From: JAGRMG01 sp047975215 | GTDB taxonomy: Bacteria > Pseudomonadota > Alphaproteobacteria > Rhodobacterales > Rhodobacteraceae | Assembly: GCA_047975215.1 (NCBI GenBank) | Contig: JBKEDD010000126.1 | Location: forward strand, 1-64,000 | Length of the DNA: 64,000 bases | Direction of reading: 5' to 3' | In this document: positions 53,234 to 61,159 of the stretch, in pieces | Layout: each line of letters opens with the position of its first letter | Position numbering within the stretch: the stretch's first letter is position 1 | The notes under the pieces: generated by a model | Seen by the model: the letters and a program-made list of their open reading frames with translations, nothing else | Databases searched by the model: none | Told to the model about the DNA's origin: nothing | Program-made: the position numbers and the translations under genes

Positions 53234-53970
53234 GATTCCCCGCTTTGCCCGTCCCATTGTCTCAGGGTGGCGGCAATGACACCCGGCACCCCATCGTCCA
53301 TCCCCAGGACCGGCATGAGCGTGCCGGCAAACCCGGCCCGCGCCAGCGCATGCGGAATGTCGCGCCGCACGTGATCGCCCGGAAAGGCGAAGAACGGCAG
53401 GCAGAGGGCATCGGCTCCCGCTCCGGCGGCGACCTCGGCGATGCCCGGCGTCTGCTCGACAAAACCGGTGACGATGCGCATGTCCGCCAGCATAGGCGCC
53501 AGCCGGCCGGCAAAGCCGAGCGCGGCATCGGCCGCGGCCGTGCCTCGCCCCGATCCATGCGCGGCAAGCACAAGTACCCGATCGCGTCGCCCGCCGCGCC
53601 GCTGCTCCTCGGCCCGGATTGCCCGCGCGGCGATGTCCGGCAGCCCGGGTTCCAGCCCCAGGGGCGATGCAATGCGAAAGCGGCGATCGCCCAGACGGCG
53701 GGGCAGGGCCTGCGTGACGAACCATCCGCCGGCCATGAAGAACGGATAAATCACCGCGCCATCCGCCAGATTCGCCGTCTCCTCCTCCAGGCGGCCCGGC
53801 ATTGCCATCGTCGCCGAGCGCACGAGCCAGCCGGGCAGGTGGTCTGCGACCCGCCCGGCCAACCGCGCCAGGGCCTCTTCGGGCGGCGCGGGCTCCGAGG
53901 GCTGCCCGTGCGCCACGATGAGCGCCTCAGTGACTGGTGCCTTCCGAGAAAGTGATCTTGTTCCAGACAT
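53230..53970 (-). CDS. CbiX/SirB-like class II chelatase, duplicated fold
   Basis: A 246-residue protein made of two similar halves. Half 1: ALIVAHGQ (His21) and YPFFMAGGWFVTQALP; half 2: LVLAAHGSG (His138) and LPFFAFPGDHVRRDIP (His200). The position matching His200 is Phe84 in half 1, so only half 2 has both metal-site histidines. The family inserts iron or cobalt into sirohydrochlorin. ATG 53970 (GGGGAAG site) overlaps nirN by 44 bases; a later GTG start (53916) would lose the first strand. Ends in ATGA overlap with the next gene. Confidence 0.78.
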   Translation of the reverse strand: MSGTRSLSRKAPVTEALIVAHGQPSEPAPPEEALARLAGRVADHLPGWLVRSATMAMPGRLEEETANLADGAVIYPFFMAGGWFVTQALPRRLGDRRFRIASPLGLEPGLPDIAARAIRAEEQRRGGRRDRVLVLAAHGSGRGTAAADAALGFAGRLAPMLADMRIVTGFVEQTPGIAEVAAGAGADALCLPFFAFPGDHVRRDIPHALARAGFAGTLMPVLGMDDGVPGVIAATLRQWDGQSGES

Positions 53971-55546
53971 TGTACTTCCCCGACGGCTTGCGCATCGCCA
54001 GCCGCTTGACTTCTTCCAGCGTGGCCGCGTCGTAGACGATAACCGCGCCATCGTCTTCCCAGATCGACACCAGCGCGTGTTCTCCGGTCTTGTCGAACTC
54101 CACATGCGCGACCGTCTTGCCAGGTGCCGGGTCCAGCGTCCTGACGATCTCCAGCGTTTCCTTGTCGATCACATGCATCTTGTCCCGGTTCGGCCCGAAG
54201 AACACATCGACCCACACATAGGGCGAATTCTCGTGACTTCGCATGAAAAAGCCGGGGCCAAGCGTTTTGATCTGCTTGATCGTCTTCCATGTGTTCATGT
54301 CGATCACCGAAACGACCCCGTCCTTGAGATGGGGCGTCGCCATCACGGTGGTACCGCCATGCGCCCAGGTGATCCCCGAACCCAGATGCGGCATTCCCGG
54401 CAGCGCCAGATCGGCGACCTTGCGGCCGATCACCAGGTCGATCACCTGGCCGCCCTCGCCATCGCGCGACGCGCCCATGACGTATTCGTAGGATTGGTCG
54501 AAAAAGAAGTCGTCCAGGATGTCGGGGGTCGCGATCTTGCGCACCGGGAACGGGTCGTCGCCCGCCACCGGCCCTTCCATGCGCCAGTCATGGGCAAACC
54601 CGGTCCGCGGCGGGTTCGGGCCGTAGAACACTTCCCAGATTTCGGGCACATCCTTGAGCGCCAGAACGAAACTCTGGCGCGGCGGCGCCTGATAGACCGC
54701 CGACACCCGCGAAGGGTGCCCGTCCCTTGAGACGACCGGCATCACCCGGGCCGGGCTCAGATCGGCGGTGGAAAGGATGGTCAGCGTCATGGGCAGGTAA
54801 TTGGCCACGGCCAGCCACTTGCCGTCATCGCTCATGGCGATGTTGCGGCTGTTCAGACCGGCGCGCACCCGTCCGACCTGTTGCAGCGACCAGATGTCGT
54901 ATTTCTGCACCCAGCCATCGCGCGACATGATGAAGACATAACGCCCGTCGGGGCTGAATTTCGGGCCGCCATGCACGGCAAAGGGCGTGGCGAAACGGTC
55001 CAGAACCTCGAACGTGTCGCCGTCCAGAACCGAGACATGATGGTCGCCGGTTTCAACCACCAGCGTGATGTTCATCGGGTCGGCATCCCAGACCGGCGCC
55101 CGGGCGGCGGCATAGCCCGCATCCAGCGTGCGGCTCGCCATGATCTCGGCCTCGCCCCAGTCGGGAACAGTCTCCAGCGGAGTTTCCAGATAGGCGGCCA
55201 GCGCCGCTATCTCCGAGTCGTCAAGCGTGTCGGCAAAGCCCGGCATCTGGGTCGCGGCCCGGCCCTCGCCGATGACCTGCTCAAGTTTCGGCCCGCGCAT
55301 CCGGCCCAGCGTTTCGGGAATCAGCGCCGGCCCGATCGCGCCCAGCCGCCCGGTACCGTGGCATTCGGCGCAATGCTCGGCATAATCCGCCGCCGGGTCG
55401 GCCATGGCAGGCGTCGCCATGCCCAGGGCCAGTGCAAATCCCGCCCCCAGGCCCGCCCCTAGGATCGCGCTCCATGTCTTCTTCTGACCGCAAATATCCC
55501 CGCCGGAGGCTCCCGCACCCTCGTTTCGCGCGCCGCTCTGTCCCAT
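53927..55546 (-). CDS. nirN: NirN, c-type cytochrome with heme d1-binding propeller (dihydro-heme d1 dehydrogenase)
   Basis: A 539-residue periplasmic protein: signal peptide, c-type heme CAECH at 59-63, then an eight-bladed propeller related to the d1 domain of NirS (HGGPKFSPDGRYVFIMSRDG, NIAMSDDGKWLAVANYLP). NirN oxidises dihydro-heme d1 in the last step of heme d1 synthesis. ATG 55546 is chosen for its AGGGAAAGG site; it gives an unusually long n-region before KKTWSAILGAGLGAGFALAL, because a copy of the dispersed repeat encodes ASGGDICGQKK there. Starts 10 bases after nirJ. Confidence 0.9.
   Translation of the reverse strand: MGQSGARNEGAGASGGDICGQKKTWSAILGAGLGAGFALALGMATPAMADPAADYAEHCAECHGTGRLGAIGPALIPETLGRMRGPKLEQVIGEGRAATQMPGFADTLDDSEIAALAAYLETPLETVPDWGEAEIMASRTLDAGYAAARAPVWDADPMNITLVVETGDHHVSVLDGDTFEVLDRFATPFAVHGGPKFSPDGRYVFIMSRDGWVQKYDIWSLQQVGRVRAGLNSRNIAMSDDGKWLAVANYLPMTLTILSTADLSPARVMPVVSRDGHPSRVSAVYQAPPRQSFVLALKDVPEIWEVFYGPNPPRTGFAHDWRMEGPVAGDDPFPVRKIATPDILDDFFFDQSYEYVMGASRDGEGGQVIDLVIGRKVADLALPGMPHLGSGITWAHGGTTVMATPHLKDGVVSVIDMNTWKTIKQIKTLGPGFFMRSHENSPYVWVDVFFGPNRDKMHVIDKETLEIVRTLDPAPGKTVAHVEFDKTGEHALVSIWEDDGAVIVYDAATLEEVKRLAMRKPSGKYNVWNKITFSEGTSH
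55478..55509 (-). repeat. Dispersed short element, copy 3, inside the nirN signal-peptide region
   Basis: On the minus strand: CCTCCGGCGGGGATATTTGC...CAGAAGAAG, identical to copy 1 (2708-2740) except in the six-base variable part, where it matches copy 2 (GCGGT). It is translated in frame as part of NirN (ASGGDICGQKK), just before the hydrophobic core of the signal peptide. Confidence 0.75.
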
Positions 55547-55556
55547 TGCCTTTCCC

Positions 55557-56771
55557 TCAGAAGAACTTGTGCGCCGGATCATGGCGTTTGCCGCGGAACG
55601 GCGCGATTTCCAGTCGCTCGGCGTCCTCGATCCCGATTTCGGCATTATCGAGATAGCAGGCGGGGTCTTCGGCCCAGGGATCTCCGGTCAGTTGCAGCGC
55701 GCGGATGCGGGTATTGCCGCCGCAGATGTCGCGCAAGCTGCAAACGCCGCAGCGCCCCTTGAGCGGGCGCGGCCGCGTGCGCAGCAGCGCAAGCATCCTG
55801 TCGCCGCCAGTCCACAACTCGGAAAACGGCGTCGTCTTGACGTTGCCCACGGTATAGTCGGACCAGTAGGTATCGGGGTGCACATCGCCCAGAAAGTCGA
55901 TATTGGCCACCCCCAGCCCCGAGGAATTGCCGCCCCAGGCACGCAGATGATCGCGCAGGTTGGCGATCTTGCCGGCGTCGAACCGCCCCTGCGCCCATTG
56001 CAGGAAATAGCCGGCGTCGGCGTCGTTGTTGCCGGTCACGATGTCCAGCGGGCTACCCCCCGAAACCGCCTCCCAGGCCCGCTCAAGCAGCAGATCGAGC
56101 GCCTTACGCGTGCGCATATGCGCGGCGTCCTCGCCGCGGTTCTTGTCGCCGCGCCCGGCATAGACCAGGTGGGACAGGTAGAACTTGTCGACGCCTTCGT
56201 CATCGCACAGCTTCAGCAGGTCGGGCAGGTGCTGATGGTTGCCTTCGGTCAGGGTAAAGCGCAGCCCCACCTTGACGCCGCGCGCCTTCAGTTCGCGCAC
56301 CCCGCGCAGTGCATCGGCGAAGGCGCCCTCGACGCCGCGGAACCAGTCGTTGGTGGCGCCGATCCCGTCGATCGAGATGCCGACATAATCAAACCCGGTT
56401 TCCGCCACCCGGTCGGCGGTCGGCCCGTGGATTTTCGTGCCGTTGGTCGAAAGCGCCAGAACGCGCACCAGTTGCCGGGCGCGGGCGGCGATATCGAACA
56501 GGTCGCGGCGGTCCAGCGGTTCGCCCCCCGACAGGATCAGCGCCGGAATCCCGAACCGACCCAGGTCCTCCAGCGTCTCCATCGCCTGTTGCGCGCTCAA
56601 CTCGCCGGGGAAATCGACATCGGCCGACACGGTATAGCAATGGCGGCATTTCAGGTTGCACCGCCGGGTCATGTTCCAGATCACAACGGGTTTGACCGCG
56701 CCGGTGCCGCCGCGACGGCGGACGGGTACCGGGGCGACCAGTTGCTGCATGTATTCGGTCAGGCGGAACAT
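55557..56771 (-). CDS. nirJ: Radical SAM heme d1 synthesis protein NirJ
   Basis: A 404-residue radical SAM enzyme. The cluster-binding Cys motif CNLKCRHC is at 38-45 (IWNMTRRCNLKCRHCYTVSA), LILSGGEPLDRRDLF follows, and a C-terminal SPASM-like Cys set includes CGVCSLRDICGGNTRIRAL and PACYL. NirJ replaces the propionates on rings A and B of didecarboxysiroheme with oxo groups. The frame extends to 56975, but ATG 56771 (MFRLTEYMQQLV) fits the family and lies 5 bases after nirH. Confidence 0.95.
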   Translation of the reverse strand: MFRLTEYMQQLVAPVPVRRRGGTGAVKPVVIWNMTRRCNLKCRHCYTVSADVDFPGELSAQQAMETLEDLGRFGIPALILSGGEPLDRRDLFDIAARARQLVRVLALSTNGTKIHGPTADRVAETGFDYVGISIDGIGATNDWFRGVEGAFADALRGVRELKARGVKVGLRFTLTEGNHQHLPDLLKLCDDEGVDKFYLSHLVYAGRGDKNRGEDAAHMRTRKALDLLLERAWEAVSGGSPLDIVTGNNDADAGYFLQWAQGRFDAGKIANLRDHLRAWGGNSSGLGVANIDFLGDVHPDTYWSDYTVGNVKTTPFSELWTGGDRMLALLRTRPRPLKGRCGVCSLRDICGGNTRIRALQLTGDPWAEDPACYLDNAEIGIEDAERLEIAPFRGKRHDPAHKFF

Positions 56772-56776
56772 CGGTC

Positions 56777-57262
56777 TCAGCCTTTCTGACGAAGCCGCAG
56801 CCCCGTCTTTTTCAGGATGCGCGTGGAATAGAGAATGTCGGACCCGTCGCAGGCATCGCCGAGAAGGTCGGCGATGCGGGCGCGTTTCTGCTCGACCTCC
56901 GCGCGGCTTGCCCCGTGAACCATGGCAAACAGGTTGTAGGGCCAGTCGGGCAGGGCGCGGGGACGCTCGTAACAATGCGTGACGAAGGGCAGGGCGCCCA
57001 CCAGCGCGCCCAGTTCGCCGATCTGTTCGTCGGCCACGTCCCAGACGGTCATGCCGTTGGCGGTCATGCCCAGCCGGTAGTGGTTGGGCGCGGCTGCGAT
57101 GCGCCGGATCACGCCGCGCGCCTTCATCTGTCCCAGCCGCTCCACCAGCGCCGCCTCGTCCATGTCCAGCCGTCTGGCGACCTCGGCGTAGGGGGCCGCC
57201 ACCAGCGGCAGGCCCTCCTGTAGGGCGGTGACGATACGGCGGTCTGTTGCGTCCAGTTTCAT
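56777..57262 (-). CDS. nirH: Siroheme decarboxylase subunit NirH (AsnC/Lrp fold)
   Basis: A 161-residue protein with an N-terminal winged helix (LDATDRRIVTALQEGLPLVA, AEVARRLDMDEAALVERLGQ) and a RAM-like domain (HYRLGMTANGMTVWDV, VTHCYERPRALPDWPYNLFA). With NirDL and NirG it decarboxylates siroheme. The His in VTHCYER corresponds to the conserved His-Cys-Tyr segment seen in NirD/H. ATG 57262 overlaps the nirG stop (ATGA). It resembles a transcription factor but is an enzyme. Confidence 0.92.
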   Translation of the reverse strand: MKLDATDRRIVTALQEGLPLVAAPYAEVARRLDMDEAALVERLGQMKARGVIRRIAAAPNHYRLGMTANGMTVWDVADEQIGELGALVGALPFVTHCYERPRALPDWPYNLFAMVHGASRAEVEQKRARIADLLGDACDGSDILYSTRILKKTGLRLRQKG

Positions 57263-57711
57263 GCGGCTACCCGGAACCCGATGAAGAATTCCTGCAATTT
57301 CGGGAACCGGTGCACGCACAGCCCGGTTTCCGTTTCGATGGCGTCGGCCGCCGCGTCGATCCCTTCGGGCGTTTCGGTCGCCAGAACGAACCACATGTTC
57401 AGCCGGTGCGTGCGCTGGTAATTATGCGCCACCTCGGGCCGTGCATTGACCTGGATCACGACCGAGTCGAAATCTTCCTCCGGCACCGCCATGGCGCAGA
57501 GACAGAACGCCCCGCCCATGGCCGAGGCGTCGAAGAACGGGCCGAAGCGGGTGATTACCCCCTGATCCCGAAGCCGGCCAATTCGCGCCAGCAGATCGGC
57601 CTCGCCCATGCCCAGCCCGGCGGCCAGGTCGGCAAAGGGCCTGTGCGACAGCGGCAGGTCGTCCTGGATCGCGTTCAGGATCGCGCGGTCCTGCTGGGTC
57701 AGATCGTTCAT
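57259..57711 (-). CDS. nirG: Siroheme decarboxylase subunit NirG (AsnC/Lrp fold)
   Basis: A 150-residue member of the same family: winged helix (LTQQDRAILNAIQDDLPLSH) and RAM-like domain (EVAHNYQRTHRLNMWFVLAT with the NYQR...NMWFV pattern typical of NirG/L). ATG 57711 overlaps the nirDL stop and its stop overlaps the nirH start, so translation is coupled. Its presence separately from NirDL and NirH gives four decarboxylase-type domains in total. Confidence 0.92.
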   Translation of the reverse strand: MNDLTQQDRAILNAIQDDLPLSHRPFADLAAGLGMGEADLLARIGRLRDQGVITRFGPFFDASAMGGAFCLCAMAVPEEDFDSVVIQVNARPEVAHNYQRTHRLNMWFVLATETPEGIDAAADAIETETGLCVHRFPKLQEFFIGFRVAA

Positions 57712-58703
57712 GCCGGTGTTTCCGTTTTCAGTGAGATCAGCGCGCCGGTCTGCTTGAAGCAGCGGGTCGAGAACAGCGCCTTGTGCGGTGTTCCGTCCAT
57801 TTCCGGCAGTGCCCTGGCACGGTCCAGCACTTCCAGCGCCTCGTTGCGGCTGCGCGCATGGATCATGTTGTACAGACGGTATGGCCAGACATCCGGCACC
57901 GGGCTGCGTTCATAACACAGCGTGACGCCGGGCAGAGCCGCCAGCGCCGGGCCGGCGGTGTCGATCCGGTGGGGCGGCAGATCCCAGACCACCATGGCGT
58001 TCGAACTCCAGCCAAGCGCGCGGTGGCGCACGATCACCCCCAGCCGCGTGATAATACCGGCGCGCAGCAGGGTGCCGATGCGCCCGGTCACCTCTGCTTC
58101 GGGCCGGCGCAGCCGGGCCGCCAGCGCGGCATAGGGGCGCGCCACGATCGGCAAGCCGCTGGTCAGTTGTTGCAGCAACCGCCGGTCGCCTTCCTGCATC
58201 ACCGACAGGTCGACCCGGCGCGGCGCCGGGATGCGGCCGCGCTTGCCCGAAGACATGCGAAAGCCCAGATCGACGTTGAAGGGCCGTACCAGCGGCAGAT
58301 TCAGCACCCGCAGGCCGGTCAGCATGCCGATATTGGCCAGCGTGGCATCGACATGCGCGCGGTCGGGGCCGGTGGCGACGAACCAGAGGTTCCAGGTGTC
58401 TTCGCGCTGATAGCTGTGATTGACGCCTTCCTGGGCGCTGATGATCGCGGCGACATGGTCGATCCGCTTGTCGGGGACGGCGATGGCGGCCAGTGTGCTT
58501 GCCGATACCGAATTGGGTGCGCAGGTGGCGCCGATCCGGCTTACCCGGCCGGCTTTGCGCATCTTCTCCAGCCGCTCCACGACATCGTCTTCGTTCGTGC
58601 CGATGGCCATGGCGATGGCGGCGAACGGGCGTTCGCATATCGGCAGGTCGCGCTGCCATTCATCCAGCAGCCTGCGGTCGATCGGGTCGCCGATGATCTT
58701 CAT
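57708..58703 (-). CDS. nirDL: Fused siroheme decarboxylase NirDL
   Basis: A 331-residue fusion of two AsnC/Lrp-like modules. Module 1 (1-160) has NHSYQREDTWNLWFVATG, an L/G-type pattern; module 2 (165-331) has VTLCYERSPVPDVWPYRLYN, a D/H-type pattern. It converts siroheme to 12,18-didecarboxysiroheme together with NirG and NirH. Because the L-type module comes first, the order is L-D within the polypeptide. ATG 58703 with AAGGGC lies 4 bases after the nirF stop; an upstream frame to 58787 is rejected. Confidence 0.9.
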   Translation of the reverse strand: MKIIGDPIDRRLLDEWQRDLPICERPFAAIAMAIGTNEDDVVERLEKMRKAGRVSRIGATCAPNSVSASTLAAIAVPDKRIDHVAAIISAQEGVNHSYQREDTWNLWFVATGPDRAHVDATLANIGMLTGLRVLNLPLVRPFNVDLGFRMSSGKRGRIPAPRRVDLSVMQEGDRRLLQQLTSGLPIVARPYAALAARLRRPEAEVTGRIGTLLRAGIITRLGVIVRHRALGWSSNAMVVWDLPPHRIDTAGPALAALPGVTLCYERSPVPDVWPYRLYNMIHARSRNEALEVLDRARALPEMDGTPHKALFSTRCFKQTGALISLKTETPA

Positions 58704-58707
58704 GCCC

Positions 58708-59856
58708 TTACAGCCCCGTCCTGTGTGCCCGCGCGGTAAAGAAGATGCCCGACGGGCTGTCGGCGTCGATCTCGCGCAGTTTTTCAAAGCTGTGCGTGTC
58801 GTAGATCATGATCTTTCCTGCGTCGCGCACCGAGATCCAGACTTCGTGCCCGCGCGGCGTGAATTCCATGTGCAGCACGGCGGGGCCGGGTTTGAATTCG
58901 TGGACAACCTGCTTGGTAAGGGTGTCTATCACCTGGATGGTGTCGTTGTCGGGATGGGCGAAGTTCACCCAGACCTGGCGGCCGTCGGGCCGGGCCATGG
59001 CAAAGACCGGCTGGCCATGCGTCCTGGTGCGTCCGGTTTCCTTCAGGGTGCGGGCGTCGACCCACAGAACCTCGTGATGGCCCACGGCCGGAAGAACGAA
59101 TTCATCGCCCGTCAGCGCCCATCCTTCCAGATGCGGCATCTTGTAGACCGGCATTTCCTGTTCGCCGCGCCCGTACCCGGGCAGCACCCGGATCGGCTGC
59201 GGATCGTCGGCCCAGAGGTCAAGCGCGGTCAGGCCGTCCTCGCCGAACAGGCCGGTGATGTATGTCCGTCCGTTGGCCGTGACCAGCGCGTCATAGGGGT
59301 TCTTGCCCATGCCGGGGATCTTCGTGATCCGCGGCTCGGTGCCCGACATGTCGGCGATCCAGGTTTCGCCGCTGTCCCACATGGTAAAGACAAACCGGCG
59401 CCCCGGCGCATCGACCAGACCGATGGTTTTCGACCCGGTCGGGAAATCGGCGACCATGTCAAGCGTATCGGCATCGAACACCCGCACGCCTCCGGGTTCG
59501 TAGTTCGATACCGCCACCAGCTTGCCGTCGTCCGATATGGCGCCCCCAATTGCGTTGCCGGCCTGCACAACGCGGCCCGCGATCTCGCGCTTGACGATAT
59601 CGACCTTGGTCAGCCCGCCATCGCGGCCGAAGACATAGGCGAAACGCTCGTCCGGAGAATAGACGAGGCTGGCATGGCTCAGGTCGCCCAGACCCTCGAT
59701 CCGCGCCAGCGCGGCGCGGTCGGACTGATCCACCAGCAGCACCGATCCGGTGGTGCGTTCGATCACCAGCCCAAGATCGCCGGTGGCGGTGGTGTCGGCC
59801 CGGGCGGCGGCAGACAGCGTCAGGACGGCCAGAAGACCAAGGGTTGCGCGTTTCAT
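58708..59856 (-). CDS. nirF: Heme d1 biosynthesis protein NirF
   Basis: A 382-residue periplasmic propeller related to the d1 domain of NirS and NirN but with no heme c motif. Sec signal MKRATLGLLAVLTLSAAARA without a lipobox, so it is probably soluble here. Segments HASLVYSPDERFAYVFGRDG, GGAISDDGKLVAVSNYEPG and the C-terminal MIYDTHSFEKLREIDADSPS match the family. Acts late in heme d1 synthesis, before NirN. The start overlaps the nirC stop (ATGA). Confidence 0.93.
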   Translation of the reverse strand: MKRATLGLLAVLTLSAAARADTTATGDLGLVIERTTGSVLLVDQSDRAALARIEGLGDLSHASLVYSPDERFAYVFGRDGGLTKVDIVKREIAGRVVQAGNAIGGAISDDGKLVAVSNYEPGGVRVFDADTLDMVADFPTGSKTIGLVDAPGRRFVFTMWDSGETWIADMSGTEPRITKIPGMGKNPYDALVTANGRTYITGLFGEDGLTALDLWADDPQPIRVLPGYGRGEQEMPVYKMPHLEGWALTGDEFVLPAVGHHEVLWVDARTLKETGRTRTHGQPVFAMARPDGRQVWVNFAHPDNDTIQVIDTLTKQVVHEFKPGPAVLHMEFTPRGHEVWISVRDAGKIMIYDTHSFEKLREIDADSPSGIFFTARAHRTGL

Positions 59857-60176
59857 TTCCCGTCGCCTTTCAGCAGATATTCGGCAATCCAGCGCGCGTC
59901 GGCCTCGCTCAGAAGCTGACGCCAGGGCGGCATCGCGGTACCCGGCACGCCGTCGAGAATGACCAGCGCCAGAACCTCGGGATCGTAATGCGCAATGGCG
60001 TCGCGCGTCAGCGGGCTGCCAAGCCCGCCCTTCATGGTCAGCCCGTGGCACGATCCGCAATCCTGCACCACCAGATGCTCCAGCGTGGCGGCGCGCTCGG
60101 GCGTGACCTGTTGCGCCGAAGCCAGCGCGGCCGCGCCCAGGAACAGCGCGCAGAGGATGGCTGCGACCCTAGGCAT
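59853..60176 (-). CDS. nirC: Cytochrome c55X, NirC
   Basis: A 107-residue monoheme cytochrome with signal peptide MPRVAAILCALFLGAAALAS and heme motif CGSCH at 40-44; the axial Met is probably in GTAMPPW. NirC can donate electrons to NirS or serve in its maturation. ATG 60176 lies within the last codons of nirE (8-base overlap) and the stop overlaps nirF, so it is translated from the same message. An upstream frame to 60254 is a shadow of nirE. Confidence 0.93.
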   Translation of the reverse strand: MPRVAAILCALFLGAAALASAQQVTPERAATLEHLVVQDCGSCHGLTMKGGLGSPLTRDAIAHYDPEVLALVILDGVPGTAMPPWRQLLSEADARWIAEYLLKGDGK

Positions 60177-61041
60177 TGGCTGCCACCTGCATCGCGCCGG
60201 TATGGGCGGCCGCGGCCAGCCCGTCTTCGGCGCCGCGATAGAGGCTGACCACATGGCCGATCACGAACAGCACCGGCGCTTCGGGCGCGGCGTCGGCAAT
60301 CGCGGCGGGCAGGCCCGCCAGCGTCGAAACGATGCGCGCCTCGCGCGGTGTCGTGGCCGCGGAAACGGCCATGGCGGGCAGATCGCCGGGCAGGCCGGCG
60401 GCAATCAGGCGGTCCGAGATTTCGGCGATGTTGGCTGCCCCCATATAGACGACCAGCGTGGTCTGTTCCGAGGCAAGGCTTGCCCAGTCGAGATCGAGGC
60501 TGCGATCGCGGGCGCGGTGGCCGGTGACATAGCGAACGCCGGTGGCCAGGCCGCGATGGGTCAGAGGTACGCCGGTCGACGAGGCCATGCCCTGCGCGGC
60601 GGTGATTCCGGGCACGTAGGAACAATCGATGCCGGCGGCGCGCAATACCTCGGCCTCTTCCGAGCCGCGACCGAAGATCAGCGGATCGCCGCCTTTCAGG
60701 CGCGCCACGTTCAGCCCCCGGAGCGCTAGATCGACCAGAAGCTGGTTGATGCCATCCTGCGGAAGCTTGTGGTGCCTGGGCATCTTGCCCACGTCGATCT
60801 GCCGCGTTGTCGCCGGGACAAGCGCCATGATTTCGTCGGACACCAGCCGGTCATAGACCACGACATCCGCTTCTTGCAGCAGACGCAGCGCGCGAAGGGT
60901 CAGCAGTTCCGGATCGCCCGGGCCCGAGCCGATAAGGTGGACATGGCCGGCCGTTCCCGGTCCCGAGCGTTTGGCCGTGAAGCTGTCGGAGCGAGCGCGC
61001 AGTTGCGTGACGCAGTTGGCGTTCATGCAGGGAAAGGACAT
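60169..61041 (-). CDS. nirE: Uroporphyrinogen-III C-methyltransferase NirE
   Basis: A 290-residue SUMT: GSGPGDPELLTLRALRLLQE, VVYDRLVSDEIMALVP, ARLKGGDPLIFGRGSEEAEV, VPGITAAQGMASSTGVPLTH and MGAANIAEISDRLI. It methylates uroporphyrinogen III twice to precorrin-2, the first step toward heme d1. Candidate starts are GTG 61053, ATG 61041 and ATG 61026; ATG 61041 is chosen because GGAG lies 11 bases ahead, though none is ideal. The FNR/NnrR-type box is 64 bases upstream. Confidence 0.92.
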   Translation of the reverse strand: MSFPCMNANCVTQLRARSDSFTAKRSGPGTAGHVHLIGSGPGDPELLTLRALRLLQEADVVVYDRLVSDEIMALVPATTRQIDVGKMPRHHKLPQDGINQLLVDLALRGLNVARLKGGDPLIFGRGSEEAEVLRAAGIDCSYVPGITAAQGMASSTGVPLTHRGLATGVRYVTGHRARDRSLDLDWASLASEQTTLVVYMGAANIAEISDRLIAAGLPGDLPAMAVSAATTPREARIVSTLAGLPAAIADAAPEAPVLFVIGHVVSLYRGAEDGLAAAAHTGAMQVAANA

Positions 61042-61104
61042 GGATTGGGGCACTCCGGGCTAAGTCAATCGCGGGCAATCTGCGGTTTAGCCAAACCTGC
61101 CGCC

Positions 61105-61118
61105 TTGACATAGGTTAA
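61105..61118 (-). promoter_or_regulatory. FNR/NnrR-type box upstream of nirE (TTAAC-CTAT-GTCAA)
   Basis: Read on the minus strand: TTAAC-N4-GTCAA, a near-dyad of the FNR/NnrR family, 64 bases before the nirE start. It suggests that nirECF...N has its own nitric-oxide or oxygen-responsive promoter separate from nirS. No clear -10 was identified. Confidence 0.65.
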
Positions 61119-61159
61119 GGTGGCGCCGCTTTTGGCGCTCTTCTATGCGGCGAAGTGAC

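Noticed and set aside
56777..58703. Three Lrp/AsnC transcription regulators
   Set aside because: Although they carry winged helices, the context and CYER/NYQR patterns identify them as siroheme decarboxylase proteins NirH, NirG and NirDL.
61119..61150. Hairpin GAGCGCC...GGCGCC as terminator of the cupredoxin gene
   Set aside because: The stem is only about five base pairs and no T run follows on the minus strand.
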